This document shows, in pieces, positions 28,011 to 37,892 of a stretch of DNA of 64,000 nucleotides. The notes beneath the pieces were generated by a model that was not told the DNA's origin, searched no databases, and saw only the letters and a program-made list of their open reading frames with translations. A program made the position numbers and the translations under genes. Source of the stretch: UBA6163 sp041753075 (GTDB taxonomy: Bacteria > Planctomycetota > Planctomycetia > Pirellulales > Pirellulaceae); the NCBI GenBank assembly GCA_041753075.1, contig JBGSVE010000095.1:1-64000 (forward strand). Direction: 5' to 3'. Within the stretch, counting starts at the first letter, position 1. Every line of letters begins with the position of its first letter.

Positions 28011-29888
28011 ATGAAAATCGGAAAAATCATCTTCGTCTGCCTCGGCCTCGCCGTGATGATTGGCGTTGCCGCCGCTATCTATCGTACATCAATGGGCAAT
28101 GAGTTCATTTTTGATGATCGACCCGCGATCGTTGAAAATGAATCGATCCGCGCGATCTGGCCGTTGTTTGGCGAAAACAAATCCAGTGGTCCGCTGAATC
28201 CCAAGAAGCGAACCCCGCTGACCGCTCGCCCGCTGGTCAACCTGGCGTTCGCAATTGACTACCACTTTGGCGAACTCAATCCAACCGGCTATCGCGTTGC
28301 TCAAACTTCGATGCATGTTCTGGCGGCGGCGATATTGTGGTTCATCGTTGCCAGCACGCTGCGTCGCAGTCGCTTTGACGGCAAATACGATCAAGCTGTC
28401 GCGGTGCTGGGTTTCGCATCCGCGATGCTCTGGATGCTGCATCCGCTCAATAGTGAGACAGTATTGTTTCTGACCCAACGAACTGAATTGATGATGGGTC
28501 TGTTTTACTTTTTGACGCTGGCCTGCTGTATCGGACGATGGAACAGCGATCGAATCGTTTGGCGGTTCGGCTTTACATTGTTGGCAATCTTGTTTTGCGT
28601 CCTAGGAATACTTTGCAAAGAAACGATGGCGACCGCGCCGCTAGTGATTCTTGTCTATCAATGGACGTTTGTTGAAAGCAGTTTGCGGCGGCTGTTAAAA
28701 AGCGAATGGCTGTTTTATTGTGGCCTGGCATGTTGTTGGATACCGATCACGCTCCTTTACACTTCCGGTTTTGTGACGCCCGGCGGTGGATTTTGGAACG
28801 ACATACCGGCGACCCACTGGTGGCTAACGCAATGCGCCGTCGTATTGTTGTATCTCAAGCTCACCTTCTGGCCGTGGCCGCTGGTTATTCACTACGAGGT
28901 TCCCATCTGGGAGAGCCTTCGTGACGCTTGGCCCGCGGTGGCAGCCGTAACGGCGCTCATCGGTCTGAACTTCGTCGCCCTGTGGAAGCGATTGCCGATC
29001 GGCTTTGTTGGCGTATGTTTTTTTATTGTGTTATCGCCAACCCTGCTCATTCCACTGCCAGGCGAAACCGCGGCCGAACGACGTATGTATGTGCCGCTTG
29101 CCGCAGTGGTGCCTTATTTGCTAGTTGCTGTTTACGAAGTCGCTTGTCGAATATCAAGCTGGCTCAAGGCCTCGCCTGAAAAAAGCCAACCACGAATCGC
29201 TCCACTGGTAGTTTGCTTGGTGATTGCAACTTCGATCAGCGGCACAATGGCTGCCGTGATCGCGCACCGAATTCCGGCTTACCAAAACCAGCTCTCGATT
29301 TGGAATGACGCGATGCTGCGTCAACCCGAAAACCCAGCGGCCTGGACCAACGTCGGAGTAACGCTTGCGGAGCAAGGTAAGCTCAGTGAATCGCTACCTT
29401 ACCTTGAGCATGCGGTTGCTCTCAAACCGAATTACTATCGCTGGAGATTCAACTTGGCGCACGCTCTTGAAAGACTGGGTCGCCAGGACGATTCGATCAC
29501 CCAGTACCGACTTTCGATCAAGCAAAAGCCAGGCGAATCGGCGACTCACTACAACCTTGCGCGTGTGCTTGAGCAAACCGGTCGGATTGACCAAGCCATT
29601 GAACAATACCGCCAGGCGTGCCGCATCGATACCACATTCGCCGGAGCACATACCAACTTGGCGATACTACTAGCAGCCGATCAGCAATGGGACGAAGCGA
29701 TCGAGCATTTCGAGTCGGCCGCAAACACACTCGATGACTTTAGTAATAACAAGAATCTCACGCTCGCGTATTGGCAATCGGGACGCACGGACGATGCAAT
29801 ACGGACGAGCGAAAAGCTGCAAGAATTAGCGCAAACGTCCGCCGAGCAGCGCGAAGCCAAACAAGTATCCGTCGCAATCGGAAATTAG
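28011..29888 (+). CDS. Polytopic membrane TPR protein (TMTC-like)
   Basis: About 625 residues. I chose ATG 28011 (MKIGKIIFVCLGLAVMIG), the first helix; the open frame begins 38 codons earlier. Around ten membrane helices occupy residues ~1-430, beginning with the lumenal/periplasmic signature FIFDDRPAIVENESI and ARPLVNLAFAIDYHFG, as in eukaryotic TMTC O-mannosyltransferases and bacterial homologues. Four to five TPR repeats follow (AWTNVGVTLAEQGKLSESLP, FNLAHALERLGRQDDSITQY, THYNLARVLEQTGRIDQAIE, HTNLAILLAADQQWDEAIEH). A glycosyltransferase C role is suggested by homology but not shown in bacteria. Confidence 0.82.
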   Translation: MKIGKIIFVCLGLAVMIGVAAAIYRTSMGNEFIFDDRPAIVENESIRAIWPLFGENKSSGPLNPKKRTPLTARPLVNLAFAIDYHFGELNPTGYRVAQTSMHVLAAAILWFIVASTLRRSRFDGKYDQAVAVLGFASAMLWMLHPLNSETVLFLTQRTELMMGLFYFLTLACCIGRWNSDRIVWRFGFTLLAILFCVLGILCKETMATAPLVILVYQWTFVESSLRRLLKSEWLFYCGLACCWIPITLLYTSGFVTPGGGFWNDIPATHWWLTQCAVVLLYLKLTFWPWPLVIHYEVPIWESLRDAWPAVAAVTALIGLNFVALWKRLPIGFVGVCFFIVLSPTLLIPLPGETAAERRMYVPLAAVVPYLLVAVYEVACRISSWLKASPEKSQPRIAPLVVCLVIATSISGTMAAVIAHRIPAYQNQLSIWNDAMLRQPENPAAWTNVGVTLAEQGKLSESLPYLEHAVALKPNYYRWRFNLAHALERLGRQDDSITQYRLSIKQKPGESATHYNLARVLEQTGRIDQAIEQYRQACRIDTTFAGAHTNLAILLAADQQWDEAIEHFESAANTLDDFSNNKNLTLAYWQSGRTDDAIRTSEKLQELAQTSAEQREAKQVSVAIGN

Positions 29889-30901
29889 GAACGCTTCTCG
29901 ACTTTAATGACAACGGCGATCACCGCGTTTGCCCAGTGCGGCAACGCTATAGTAGGATGATTGTCCCCAATCGTTCAGCGCGCGCCATACTGAGCAAGTT
30001 CAACAGGTTAATTGCCGAAAAGGCGAAGCAGTCACGTCAGTCACTTTGTGCGTTGGCGGCTCGCGATAGACTCGCCGCTTCGCGGCCCGTGCAAAACGTT
30101 ATTGTCGCGCCGCTGCGGATCAGTTCGTAGTTTTGGGTGGCGTCGGCGATGTCAAACGTGGCGGCGGTGTTGGCCGCGGCGATTGCGGTGTCGTAACCCG
30201 ATTCGGCGATTGCGGTGTTGTAGTCGTTCAGCACATCCTCGTCGATGATGCAAAGCCAGAATGACTTCGCGGCGGATTACGAGCCAAGAGACGCCATTTT
30301 GGAGACCAACGATCACGGACCGGAATCCGAATCGATGTATGACAGCGACATGGCGGCCTACATCGGGAAAGGGAATCCCGAGGTTGAGAAAAGCATCACG
30401 ATCATGAATGCCTGGGCGGCGGAAGGAAATTAGTTATAAGTGCCGGATCGTGTTCCGCATGTTTTTTAGCACCACAGCGTCGGCTCGTGCCACTTATCAA
30501 ATGGCTTATTAGATTGGATACACCAGAAGACATAATTCTCGCCGTGAAAACAAAAATCCATCGCCCAGCATCATCCGCAACGGAACTTCACCATCGTCGA
30601 TCTGCCTTGGGTCAACCACGATACGACGGTCCTCAATCGGGATACGCCCGAGCGCCGGCAAATGCGGGATTGGCTCCGACAAGTTCTGCATGATACGCCT
30701 GCAAAATAGTGCTCACCGATGACCATAGCGGGGCATTCTTCCGCGATGAGGAGAGAGAAGCACTCGGCAAGTTCATGGCGGTCGATGTGCTATGATTCGT
30801 TCCTGACGCTGCGACGGGAAAGAAGTTTTCCGAACTTAATTCAAGCGTGATCGAGCCGCCCAAAAACAGTCAACCTGGAATCGGCTTCGAACCACTGAAA
30901 A
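29889..30901. other. Decayed intergenic region
   Basis: About one kilobase without a credible intact gene. Short open frames exist on both strands. A minus-strand frame through 30037-30270 reads DEDVLNDYNTAIAESGYDTA, compositionally protein-like but without start context. At 30548-30709 (plus) an open frame reads RNFTIVDLPWVNHDTTVLNR then QMRDWLRQVLHDTPAK, and from 30709 a second reads VLTDDHSGAFFRDEEREALG to 30795. These look like tails of lost genes rather than live ones. The family of origin is not recognised. Confidence 0.45.
30245..30433 (+). CDS. Possible 62-residue hypothetical protein
   Basis: A short acidic frame (MMQSQNDFAADYEPRDAILE start, MAAYIGKGNPEVEKSITIMN near the end). Codon use is plausible and the end resembles a folded helix, but there is no ribosome site and it lies in a decayed region, so it may be the last exon-like remnant of a larger gene. 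Not recognised. Confidence 0.25.
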   Translation: MMQSQNDFAADYEPRDAILETNDHGPESESMYDSDMAAYIGKGNPEVEKSITIMNAWAAEGN

Positions 30902-31102
30902 ATGAAAACTCTTTTCACTCTATTGGTCGTCGCTTCCTTCGTTTGCGTTTTCGCTTCTCATGCAGCCGCGCAATCGAAGCCCAACATTGTCATCATCGTT
31001 GCCGACGACATGGGTTTCTCAGACGCCGGTTGTTACGGCGGCGAGATTCAGACGCGTCAGCTCGATGCACTAGTGGTCCAACAACGAATCAGCATTGCTT
31101 GA
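30902..31102 (+). pseudogene. Sulfatase N-terminal stump
   Basis: A 66-codon frame encoding a signal peptide (MKTLFTLLVVASFVCVFASH AAA) and the start of a formylglycine sulfatase (PNIVIIVADDMGFSDAGCYG, GEIQTRQLDAL). The sulfatase reading ends at 'LDAL' and is replaced by VVQQRISIA and a stop. Everything from the metal-site loop onward, including CxPSR, is lost. The deleted IS630-type transposase begins 56 bases downstream, so the truncation may be linked to insertion and subsequent deletion. Confidence 0.8.
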
Positions 31103-31158
31103 GCGTCGACTTATCGCCAAACTTCCCGCTTTGACATTTTCAGACCAGAAGATTAGCT

Positions 31159-31899
31159 ATGCCAGGGAAGGCCGCCAAGATCGTTTTTACTGAGAAACAG
31201 CAAGCAGTACTGCTGGAGTTTTCGACGTCGCGTTCCGTTTCAACTGCTCTCGCTCAGCGTTCAAAAATCATCCTTCTGGCCTTTGGTGGTCTCAACAACG
31301 AGCAGATCGAAGCACAGATTGGCCTGGGGCACGACCGAGTGGGTGCATGGCGTCGACGTTGGCAACGCGAGTACGAAAACAAGCGTCATGGAACCATCGG
31401 ACTGTTTGGTAACTTCCACGTCGCGACAGGTCAAATCTGGTGCCCGCTGCTTCTCGAAACACGAACCAAGGAAGATACACTGGAGAATCTCGGCAATGCA
31501 ATTGGGCAAGATCCGATGGCGAGTTTTCGCCTGGTCATGGACAACCTGACAACGCACGCCAGTGAGTCGATCGTGCGCTATGTTGCCGCCAGCATTGGCT
31601 TCGAAGGTGAGCTTGGTAAGAAAGGCGTTCGCGGGATATTGCAGTCGGTAAAGACTCGCGTTGCATTCCTGACGGATCCGACTCATCGCATTCAATTCAT
31701 ATTCACACCACGACACTGCTCGTGGGTCAATCAAATCGAGATGTGGTTCTCCACCCTTCAGCGGAAGGTGACTGCAGCGATAAGTTATACTTCGGTGGAT
31801 CACTTAACGGAACGAATTGAGTCGTTCATCGAGTACTACAACGCAGCTTACGCAAAAGTTTATAACTGGACTTACACCGGGCGAGTCTTGTCAGAATAG
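31159..31899 (+). pseudogene. IS630-type transposase with internal deletion
   Basis: 246 codons. The first ~70 residues are an HTH domain (LSQRSKI-like ALAQRSKIILLAFGGLNNEQ IEAQIGLGHDRVGAWRRRW). It then passes directly into ENKRHGTIGLFGNFHVATGQ, LVMDNLTTHAS (second catalytic Asp) and WVNQIEMWFSTLQRKV (catalytic Glu). Full IS630 transposases of this type run to ~350 residues; the stretch holding the first catalytic Asp (SVDEKTGIQA-like) is absent. The frame is intact but the protein should be inactive. I could not identify terminal inverted repeats, so the element ends are unknown. Confidence 0.75.
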
Positions 31900-31994
31900 C
31901 GAGCCCGCGTTGCCGAGATCGCTGGTGCCGCCTTAATTCGTTCTTGGACCAATAGCGCGATACTTCGCCCCGGCAAAATTTGGCCGCGGCCATA

Positions 31995-33434
31995 CTACAC
32001 CATCGCAGCGACGGGGATTTCGGCGATCTGGTAGGCGCGTGAGCGGAATAGGAAGTCGATGATGTTGCCTTCGTGTGGCTGTAACCAATTCAGTCGATTG
32101 GTCGCTGTCGGCCCAACATTCAATCGATCGATGTGAACACAACGACTTGACGCATCGATAAACTTTTCGTTTCGCGTGATCACGGTTCCGACCAACGTCG
32201 GTCCGATGCGACGCAGCATTTCGGCTTCGGGACACTGGACAACACTGACGAACGGGAACATGTATTCCTTCGACGCCACGGCGCGGTCGGGCGAATCGGC
32301 GTGAACCACCATTGGTCGCAAGTAGGCACAATGCGGTCGCTCGATCAACTTTTCGCCATAGCTGGCCGTCATATCGGTCACGCCCGCTTCGGCGAGATCT
32401 TGCTTGACCATCGCATAAGTTCCCGTAGCCATCGCGGGCACGGTGAAGGCGGCCAGTTGTGAATTCTTGTCGCCCGGCGGCAGGACATCAATCGGCCCAA
32501 TCCGCTCGGCGATGGCCGCAGCGATTTCGCGCGTATGACGACTGGCCCAAATGCCGGAACAGTTGATGCAACTGCGTCCCGAATTACTGAGCACACTTTC
32601 GACCATCATGTCGAGGAACAATTCCCAATCATCAACGACATCGTCGCCAATCAGAATCTTGGTGAAGCCAGGTCCGTGCGCCTGGACGCAAGGATTGCCG
32701 GCGTGCTGGGCCACGGTTTGGGCGCTACCGAAAATCATGCTGCGTGCGCACGTTGACATGATCGCGCCGCCGGTGTCGTGCCCGCCGGGGTACAACGAAA
32801 ACGCCGCCGACGGCACACCCGCAGCGATGAATGCCGAAACCATGCGGTACGGTGTCCACGGTTCTTGCGAACCGGGCTTGAGTGCCAAACCAATCTGCAA
32901 CGGGATTGCCGGCAACCACAGCGTGTGAACACCGGGCGAATTGTTTGGCAACACGGCACCAAGAATCGGCGTTTGAGCTTGGAAGCTAACCGTCACGCCG
33001 CGACTTTCTTCGCCGAACCCACGTGACAAAATCGACAGGTCCAACCCGCGCGTTAAGCAATCCAAAATGCGGTCCATGTTGGCCAACACGAACGCATTTT
33101 TGTCCATGTTTCCCCGGCACATGTGCTCGGGCAAACCGGTGCTGGCCGATTGCTGGTGGATAAAATCATCGACGCTTTGCATCGAATCGCCAACCTTCAG
33201 CGGTTCCGATTTGAACAGTTCGGCGGCGCGTTTGCACATCGTGATCAGATCGCTGCAGGGAACCTGCAACAGCGCATCGCGAGCCTTTTCCGCTTGGCGC
33301 AAATCGCGAGCCACGATGCCACCGCCAACCGTACCGATCTTGGCAATTGGTTCGCCGGTGTCAAAGTGAACGACGTTGATCGATTCCAACGACTCGTATG
33401 GCTTGCCCCAACGCAGCGGACTGAGAGTGATCAT
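31995..33434 (-). CDS. Aldehyde dehydrogenase family protein (acyl reductase candidate)
   Basis: A 479-residue ALDH-superfamily enzyme. Recognisable parts are the N-fold AVLPNNSPGVHTLWLPAIPL, ALKPGSQEPWTPYRM, the IMSTCARSMIFGSAQTV segment, and the nucleophile region LSNSGRSCINCSG with Cys289 (Cys292 nearby). It diverges from standard ALDHs and lacks the usual E-L-GGK motif, in the manner of LuxC-like acyl reductases. It lies 45 bases downstream of an AMP-forming ligase on the same strand. The pair may activate a carboxylic acid and reduce it to an aldehyde, or the reverse; the substrate is unknown. Confidence 0.75.
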   Translation of the reverse strand: MITLSPLRWGKPYESLESINVVHFDTGEPIAKIGTVGGGIVARDLRQAEKARDALLQVPCSDLITMCKRAAELFKSEPLKVGDSMQSVDDFIHQQSASTGLPEHMCRGNMDKNAFVLANMDRILDCLTRGLDLSILSRGFGEESRGVTVSFQAQTPILGAVLPNNSPGVHTLWLPAIPLQIGLALKPGSQEPWTPYRMVSAFIAAGVPSAAFSLYPGGHDTGGAIMSTCARSMIFGSAQTVAQHAGNPCVQAHGPGFTKILIGDDVVDDWELFLDMMVESVLSNSGRSCINCSGIWASRHTREIAAAIAERIGPIDVLPPGDKNSQLAAFTVPAMATGTYAMVKQDLAEAGVTDMTASYGEKLIERPHCAYLRPMVVHADSPDRAVASKEYMFPFVSVVQCPEAEMLRRIGPTLVGTVITRNEKFIDASSRCVHIDRLNVGPTATNRLNWLQPHEGNIIDFLFRSRAYQIAEIPVAAMV

Positions 33435-33479
33435 GGTGGGCCGTTTCGTAATTGAAGGTGGGAGGTAACTCGATCCGTG

Positions 33480-34610
33480 CTAGTAAACGCCGACAGTCGT
33501 GGCGCTGGCCAATTCGTGGAACGGTCTAACACCGCTGACCCCATCCCACGGATACAAATCAAACGGAGCTTCGCGTTCGCCTTCGTCTCGTTCCAGGAAT
33601 CCTGGCACGAAGAACTCGTCGGTCAACGTGTAGAGCTTCACTCGTCCGGTTTCGCCATAACCGACGACTTGCGTTTGGTCGTCGAACGCGACAACCTCGG
33701 TAACGGCTCGCGGTTGCGGTGCGTAGTAGCTGATCTTGTACCCATCGGCTGCCGAGATCGGTTTGCCGCAAGCCAAGCCCATCAGTGTGTTACCGTAGGT
33801 TGGCGTCATATAAACACCGCCATCCTCGACCGGTCCGCCGAGCATTTCCTCGACGGCGAAACGTGTCCACTGGGGCGTGAACTCAGTTCCACCGGAGAAG
33901 ATGCCAGTGATTCCCATCTCTTGGATACTGGAACCACGCTCTTCCAGTGCTTCGCCGAGCGATTCAAGCAACTTCGGCGTTGTGAACATGCACTTGATAT
34001 CGTGTCCCGCCGTCAGAATCGTGATGGCTTGATCGATACAGTGCTTCTTGTACTCATTCAAATGCTCCATCCATCCTTTCTTGATCAACTTGATCACCCA
34101 GCGTGGGTCCAAGTCAATACAGAAAGAAATGCCGCCGCGATACTGCGCCAAATGTTCAATCGCCAAACGCAACCGACGCGGGCCGCTGGGGCCGAGCATC
34201 AACCAATTCGAGCCTTTGGGAAAATACTTATCCGGCAACGTGTGGCTGAACAGTTCGTAATCTTTCCAGTGGTCCTCGATCACCATGCGGCTTTTCGGTA
34301 CGCCGGTGGTTCCGCCGGTTTCGAACACGTAAACCGGTTTTCCCGAATGACCTTTGGGAACCCAGCGATTGATTGGTCCACCACGCAGCCAATCGTCCTC
34401 GAACAACGGGAACTTCTTCAAATCGTCAAAGCATTTGACTTCTTTCAGCGGATCAAACTTTAACGCCGATTTTTTCGCCAACCAGAATGGGCTGCCCGTC
34501 GATTCGTGAAAATGCCACTGGACGGTCTCAACGGTGTGGGCGTCGAGCTTGGTTTTGGCGTCGGCGGCTTGGGCCATGACGGCGTCTGAAATCATTTCCG
34601 CTGAGCTCAT
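33480..34610 (-). CDS. AMP-forming acyl ligase (PaaK/LuxE-like)
   Basis: A 376-residue ANL-superfamily protein, shorter than usual (500+) and similar in size to LuxE and phenylacetate-CoA-ligase-like enzymes. The nucleotide loop is VYVFETGGTTGVPKSRMV; further motifs are GIFSGGTEFTPQW, YMTPTYGNTLMGLA and the ribose-binding GETGRVKLYTLTDEFFVPGFLERDE. It would activate a carboxylate as acyl-adenylate. Directly upstream of the ALDH gene, likely one operon. Neither CoA transfer nor protein acylation can be assigned from sequence. Confidence 0.78.
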   Translation of the reverse strand: MSSAEMISDAVMAQAADAKTKLDAHTVETVQWHFHESTGSPFWLAKKSALKFDPLKEVKCFDDLKKFPLFEDDWLRGGPINRWVPKGHSGKPVYVFETGGTTGVPKSRMVIEDHWKDYELFSHTLPDKYFPKGSNWLMLGPSGPRRLRLAIEHLAQYRGGISFCIDLDPRWVIKLIKKGWMEHLNEYKKHCIDQAITILTAGHDIKCMFTTPKLLESLGEALEERGSSIQEMGITGIFSGGTEFTPQWTRFAVEEMLGGPVEDGGVYMTPTYGNTLMGLACGKPISAADGYKISYYAPQPRAVTEVVAFDDQTQVVGYGETGRVKLYTLTDEFFVPGFLERDEGEREAPFDLYPWDGVSGVRPFHELASATTVGVY

Positions 34611-34775
34611 GAATGAATTGCAAAGTTGGGAGGTGGGATGAACGCAGATATTCTACTTCGTCGCGACTAAAACAATACCGACGGCCCGATTTACAAGCAA
34701 CCGCTGGGCCCGCCACAGAGTTAACGTGCGATTGGGTGTCCAATCGAATACAATCAGCATTGAACTAATGCTCTT

Positions 34776-34826
34776 CGACGCTCCGCCGTCGTAATTTATC
34801 GACGCGGAGCGTCGTAGAACACTTTG
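34776..34826. repeat. CGACGCTCCGCC palindrome, copy A
   Basis: Arms cgacgctccgc (34776-34786) and gcggagcgtcg (34804-34814), followed by tagaacactttg. It sits in front of the DUF1501 gene. Three relatives occur at about 52326, 57651 and 62714. Confidence 0.85.
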
Positions 34827-34844
34827 ACGCAATCGCCAATTTCA

Positions 34845-36281
34845 ATGAATCCAATCCAGACTACTTCTGCGGACCCGGCGGCGCGTCGCTGGTTTCTTGG
34901 CCAATGTGGCCTCGGACTTGGTGCGGCCGCGCTGGCCTCGTTGGTGCAGGACGCTCAAGCGGAGGGCACGGCCCCGCGAGCTGCGACTGATCCGTTGGCC
35001 CCCAGGGCATCTCACTTTGCCCCCAAGATCAAGAACGTCATCGTGTTGTTTATGGCCGGTGCGCCCAGCCAATACGAAACGTTTGACTACAAGCCTAAGC
35101 TCGCGGAGTACGACGGCACGTTGCCGCCGCCGGAATTGCTCGAAGGTTATCGCGCCGCGTTTATCAATCCGAACAGCAAGTTGCTTGGCCCCAAGTTCAA
35201 GTTTGCGCGATATGGCCAATCGGGACTGGAAGTCAGCGAACTGCTACCGCACACCGCGCGCATCGCCGATGAATTGACCGTCATCAAATCGATGCACACC
35301 GATGCGTTCAACCATGCCCCCGCCCAATTGATGATGAACACCGGCAGCCAATTGTTTGGCAAACCGAGCATGGGCGCGTGGACGTTGTATGGATTGGGCA
35401 CCGAGTCACGCGACTTACCCGGCTTTGTGGTCTTCAGCAGCGGCAAGAAAGGCCCCAGCGGCGGCAGCTCATGCTGGGGCAGTGGGTTTTTGCCCGGTGT
35501 TTATCAGGGTGTGCAATTTCGCGGCGGCAGCGAACCGGTGCTGTATTTGCAAAACCCGCCGGGCATCGACGATCGATTGCAACGTGATTCGCTCGACGCG
35601 ATCAACAAGCTTAATCGAATTCGCTTGGCCGAAGTCGGTGATCCCGAAATTGCAACTCGCATCAATGCTTTCGAGATGGCCTATAGGATGCAAATGACTG
35701 CACCGGAGGTAATGGACATTGGTCGCGAGACCAGCGGCACGCTCGAAGCATACGGTGCGGTTCCGGGCGCGTCTTCGTTCGCTAATAATTGCCTACTAGC
35801 GCGACGATTGGTCGAGCGCGGCGTGCGCTTTGTCCAGCTCTACCACGAAGCCTGGGACCAGCATGGCAATTTGGTCGGTGCGTTAAAGGAGAATTGTCAA
35901 GACACCGATCGTGCCTGTGCCGCATTGGTGGAAGACCTGCGCTCGCGCGGGATGCTTGCTGAAACGCTGGTGATTTGGGGTGGCGAGTTTGGTCGCACAC
36001 CGATGACCCAGGGCGAAGGCGGTGACGGTCGCGATCACCATCCCAACGCGTTTACGATGTGGATGGCGGGTGGCGGACTGAAGCCCGGCATGACCTACGG
36101 CGACAGCGACGAACTTGGTTTCAACATTGCCCACAGTCCCGTTCACGTCCGTGACCTACACGCCACAATCCTGCATCTGCTGGGGCTCGATCACGTTGGA
36201 TTGTCCTTTCGAATGCAGGGCCTCGATCAACGTCTAACCGGCGTCGAGCCGGCGCGGGTCGTCACCGAAATTTTGGCGTAA
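34845..36281 (+). CDS. DUF1501 domain protein (Tat-exported)
   Basis: About 478 residues. A twin-arginine leader (ARRWFLGQCGLGLGAAALAS) opens the DUF1501 domain: KNVIVLFMAGAPSQYETFDY KP, ADELTVIKSMHTDAFNHAPA, FVVFSSGKKGPSGGSSCWGS, and the metal-site-like VIWGGEFGRTPMTQGEGGDGRDHHPNAFTMW region. ATG 34845 is preferred to a TTG at 34824 because the latter lies in the palindromic repeat. DUF1501 resembles the alkaline-phosphatase/sulfatase fold and is normally encoded beside a DUF1553/PSD1 cytochrome protein; here none is adjacent. It may form an operon with the downstream ligase and helicase, 18 bases away. Confidence 0.88.
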   Translation: MNPIQTTSADPAARRWFLGQCGLGLGAAALASLVQDAQAEGTAPRAATDPLAPRASHFAPKIKNVIVLFMAGAPSQYETFDYKPKLAEYDGTLPPPELLEGYRAAFINPNSKLLGPKFKFARYGQSGLEVSELLPHTARIADELTVIKSMHTDAFNHAPAQLMMNTGSQLFGKPSMGAWTLYGLGTESRDLPGFVVFSSGKKGPSGGSSCWGSGFLPGVYQGVQFRGGSEPVLYLQNPPGIDDRLQRDSLDAINKLNRIRLAEVGDPEIATRINAFEMAYRMQMTAPEVMDIGRETSGTLEAYGAVPGASSFANNCLLARRLVERGVRFVQLYHEAWDQHGNLVGALKENCQDTDRACAALVEDLRSRGMLAETLVIWGGEFGRTPMTQGEGGDGRDHHPNAFTMWMAGGGLKPGMTYGDSDELGFNIAHSPVHVRDLHATILHLLGLDHVGLSFRMQGLDQRLTGVEPARVVTEILA

Positions 36282-36299
36282 CGCTCGGTTCCAGATCGC

Positions 36300-37892
36300 A
36301 TGCAACGATTCGCGCAACTTTTCACCGCACTGGACTCGACCACCAAGACGAACGAGAAAATTGCGGCGTTGGCCAATTACTTTCGCTCGGCTCAGCCAGC
36401 CGACGCTGCTTGGGCGACGCATTTTCTGTCGGGCCAGAAGGCCAAGCGACTGGTGCCGACGAAGCTACTGCGACTGTGGGCCGCCGAAGCCGCGGCGATC
36501 CCCGAATGGTTGTTTGACGAGTGCTACAGCGCCGTGGGTGACTTGGCGGAAACCATTTCGCTGGTTGTCCCGCCTGGCGACTGCGAGATTACCGGGTCGC
36601 TGAGTGATTGGGTCGTCAATCGACTCGCTCCGCTGCACCGTTTGGCAATCGATTCGCAGCGCGAATCAGTCACCGACATTTGGCGTCAAACCGACTCGAT
36701 GACGCGGTTTGTGGTGATGAAGTTGGTGACCGGTGCGTTTCGTGTTGGTGTCAGTCGCCGGTTGGTCACGCGCGGCATCGCCGAGGCGACCGGTGTTCCG
36801 GCGGATGTGTTGGCGCATCGTTTAATGGGCAATTGGAAACCGTCAGCGGAATTCTTCACGCGATTGATCGATCCCGACGCCAGTGATACAATCGCTAGCC
36901 AACCGTATCCGTTTTGTTTAGCGCACGCGATCGAACCCAGTGCAGGTGTTGATTCGATTGGCCCGGCAAGCGATTACGTGGTCGAATGGAAATGGGACGG
37001 CATTCGCGGCCAAGTGATTCGTCGCAATGACCAAACCTTCATCTGGTCGCGCGGCGAAGAGTTGATGGAAGGTCGTTGGCCGGAAATCGAAACTGCGGCG
37101 ACGGTGTTGGACAACGGCACGGTGCTCGACGGCGAAATTTTGGCAATCGATGACCAAGGTTCCGTGATGACTTTTGCCCAATTGCAGCGACGAATCAACC
37201 GCAAATCGATCGGCAAGAAATTGCTCGCCGAAGTGCCCGTTGTGTTTCGCGCCTTTGACTTGCTGGAACAAAACGGTAACGACCTTCGCGCGGTGCCGTT
37301 TCATTTGCGTCGCGCGCAACTTGAACAGGTCGTCGCCGCAGCAGGCGTTTCCCGGATTGTCGCAACCGAATTGCTCAGCCGCGATGACTGGGCATCGTAT
37401 CGTGAACTTCGCAGCACCAGCCGCGAGCAACAAAGCGAAGGTTTGATGCTTAAACATCGCGCAGGTGTTTACGATGTCGGCCGCGTGCGTGGGACTTGGT
37501 GGAAATGGAAGATCGATCCGTTTACGATCGACGCCGTGTTGATCTACGCCCAAGCGGGTCACGGCAAGCGCGCCAGTTTGTTCACCGATTACACGTTCGC
37601 ACTTTGGGACGGCGCTGCCTTGGTCCCGTTCGCCAAAGCATACAGTGGCCTCAGCGACGCGGAGATTCAGAAAGTTGACGCGTTCGTTCGCAGCCATACG
37701 CGAGAAAAATTTGGTCCCGTCCGCAGCGTGACGCCCGAACTCGTGATGGAGTTGGCGTTCGAGGGTCTGCAGGTGAGCACACGGCACAAAAGCGGAATTG
37801 CGGTGCGGTTTCCGCGGATCGTGCGTTGGCGTCACGACAAACGACCCGCAGATGCAAGTCAATTGTCGGAACTCAAGGCGTTGATCGGCTGA
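36300..37892 (+). CDS. ATP-dependent DNA ligase
   Basis: A 530-residue bacterial ATP-dependent ligase of the type found with a DEXH helicase. An N-terminal DNA-binding domain (~1-200; MKLVTGAFRVGVSRRLVTRG) precedes motif I EWKWDGIRG with adenylated Lys231, motif III region FRAFDLLE, motif IV EGLMLKHR and motif V WWKWKIDPFTIDAVLIYAQ. The OB-fold tail (FALWDGAALVPFAKAYSGLS ... RFPRIVRWRHDK) completes it. It seals nicks using ATP, probably in repair. The stop overlaps the helicase start (TGATG). Confidence 0.93.
   Translation: MQRFAQLFTALDSTTKTNEKIAALANYFRSAQPADAAWATHFLSGQKAKRLVPTKLLRLWAAEAAAIPEWLFDECYSAVGDLAETISLVVPPGDCEITGSLSDWVVNRLAPLHRLAIDSQRESVTDIWRQTDSMTRFVVMKLVTGAFRVGVSRRLVTRGIAEATGVPADVLAHRLMGNWKPSAEFFTRLIDPDASDTIASQPYPFCLAHAIEPSAGVDSIGPASDYVVEWKWDGIRGQVIRRNDQTFIWSRGEELMEGRWPEIETAATVLDNGTVLDGEILAIDDQGSVMTFAQLQRRINRKSIGKKLLAEVPVVFRAFDLLEQNGNDLRAVPFHLRRAQLEQVVAAAGVSRIVATELLSRDDWASYRELRSTSREQQSEGLMLKHRAGVYDVGRVRGTWWKWKIDPFTIDAVLIYAQAGHGKRASLFTDYTFALWDGAALVPFAKAYSGLSDAEIQKVDAFVRSHTREKFGPVRSVTPELVMELAFEGLQVSTRHKSGIAVRFPRIVRWRHDKRPADASQLSELKALIG

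Noticed and set aside
33477..34463. 328-codon plus-strand frame
   Set aside because: Antisense of the AMP-forming ligase, whose motifs are recognisable; no family resemblance on this strand.
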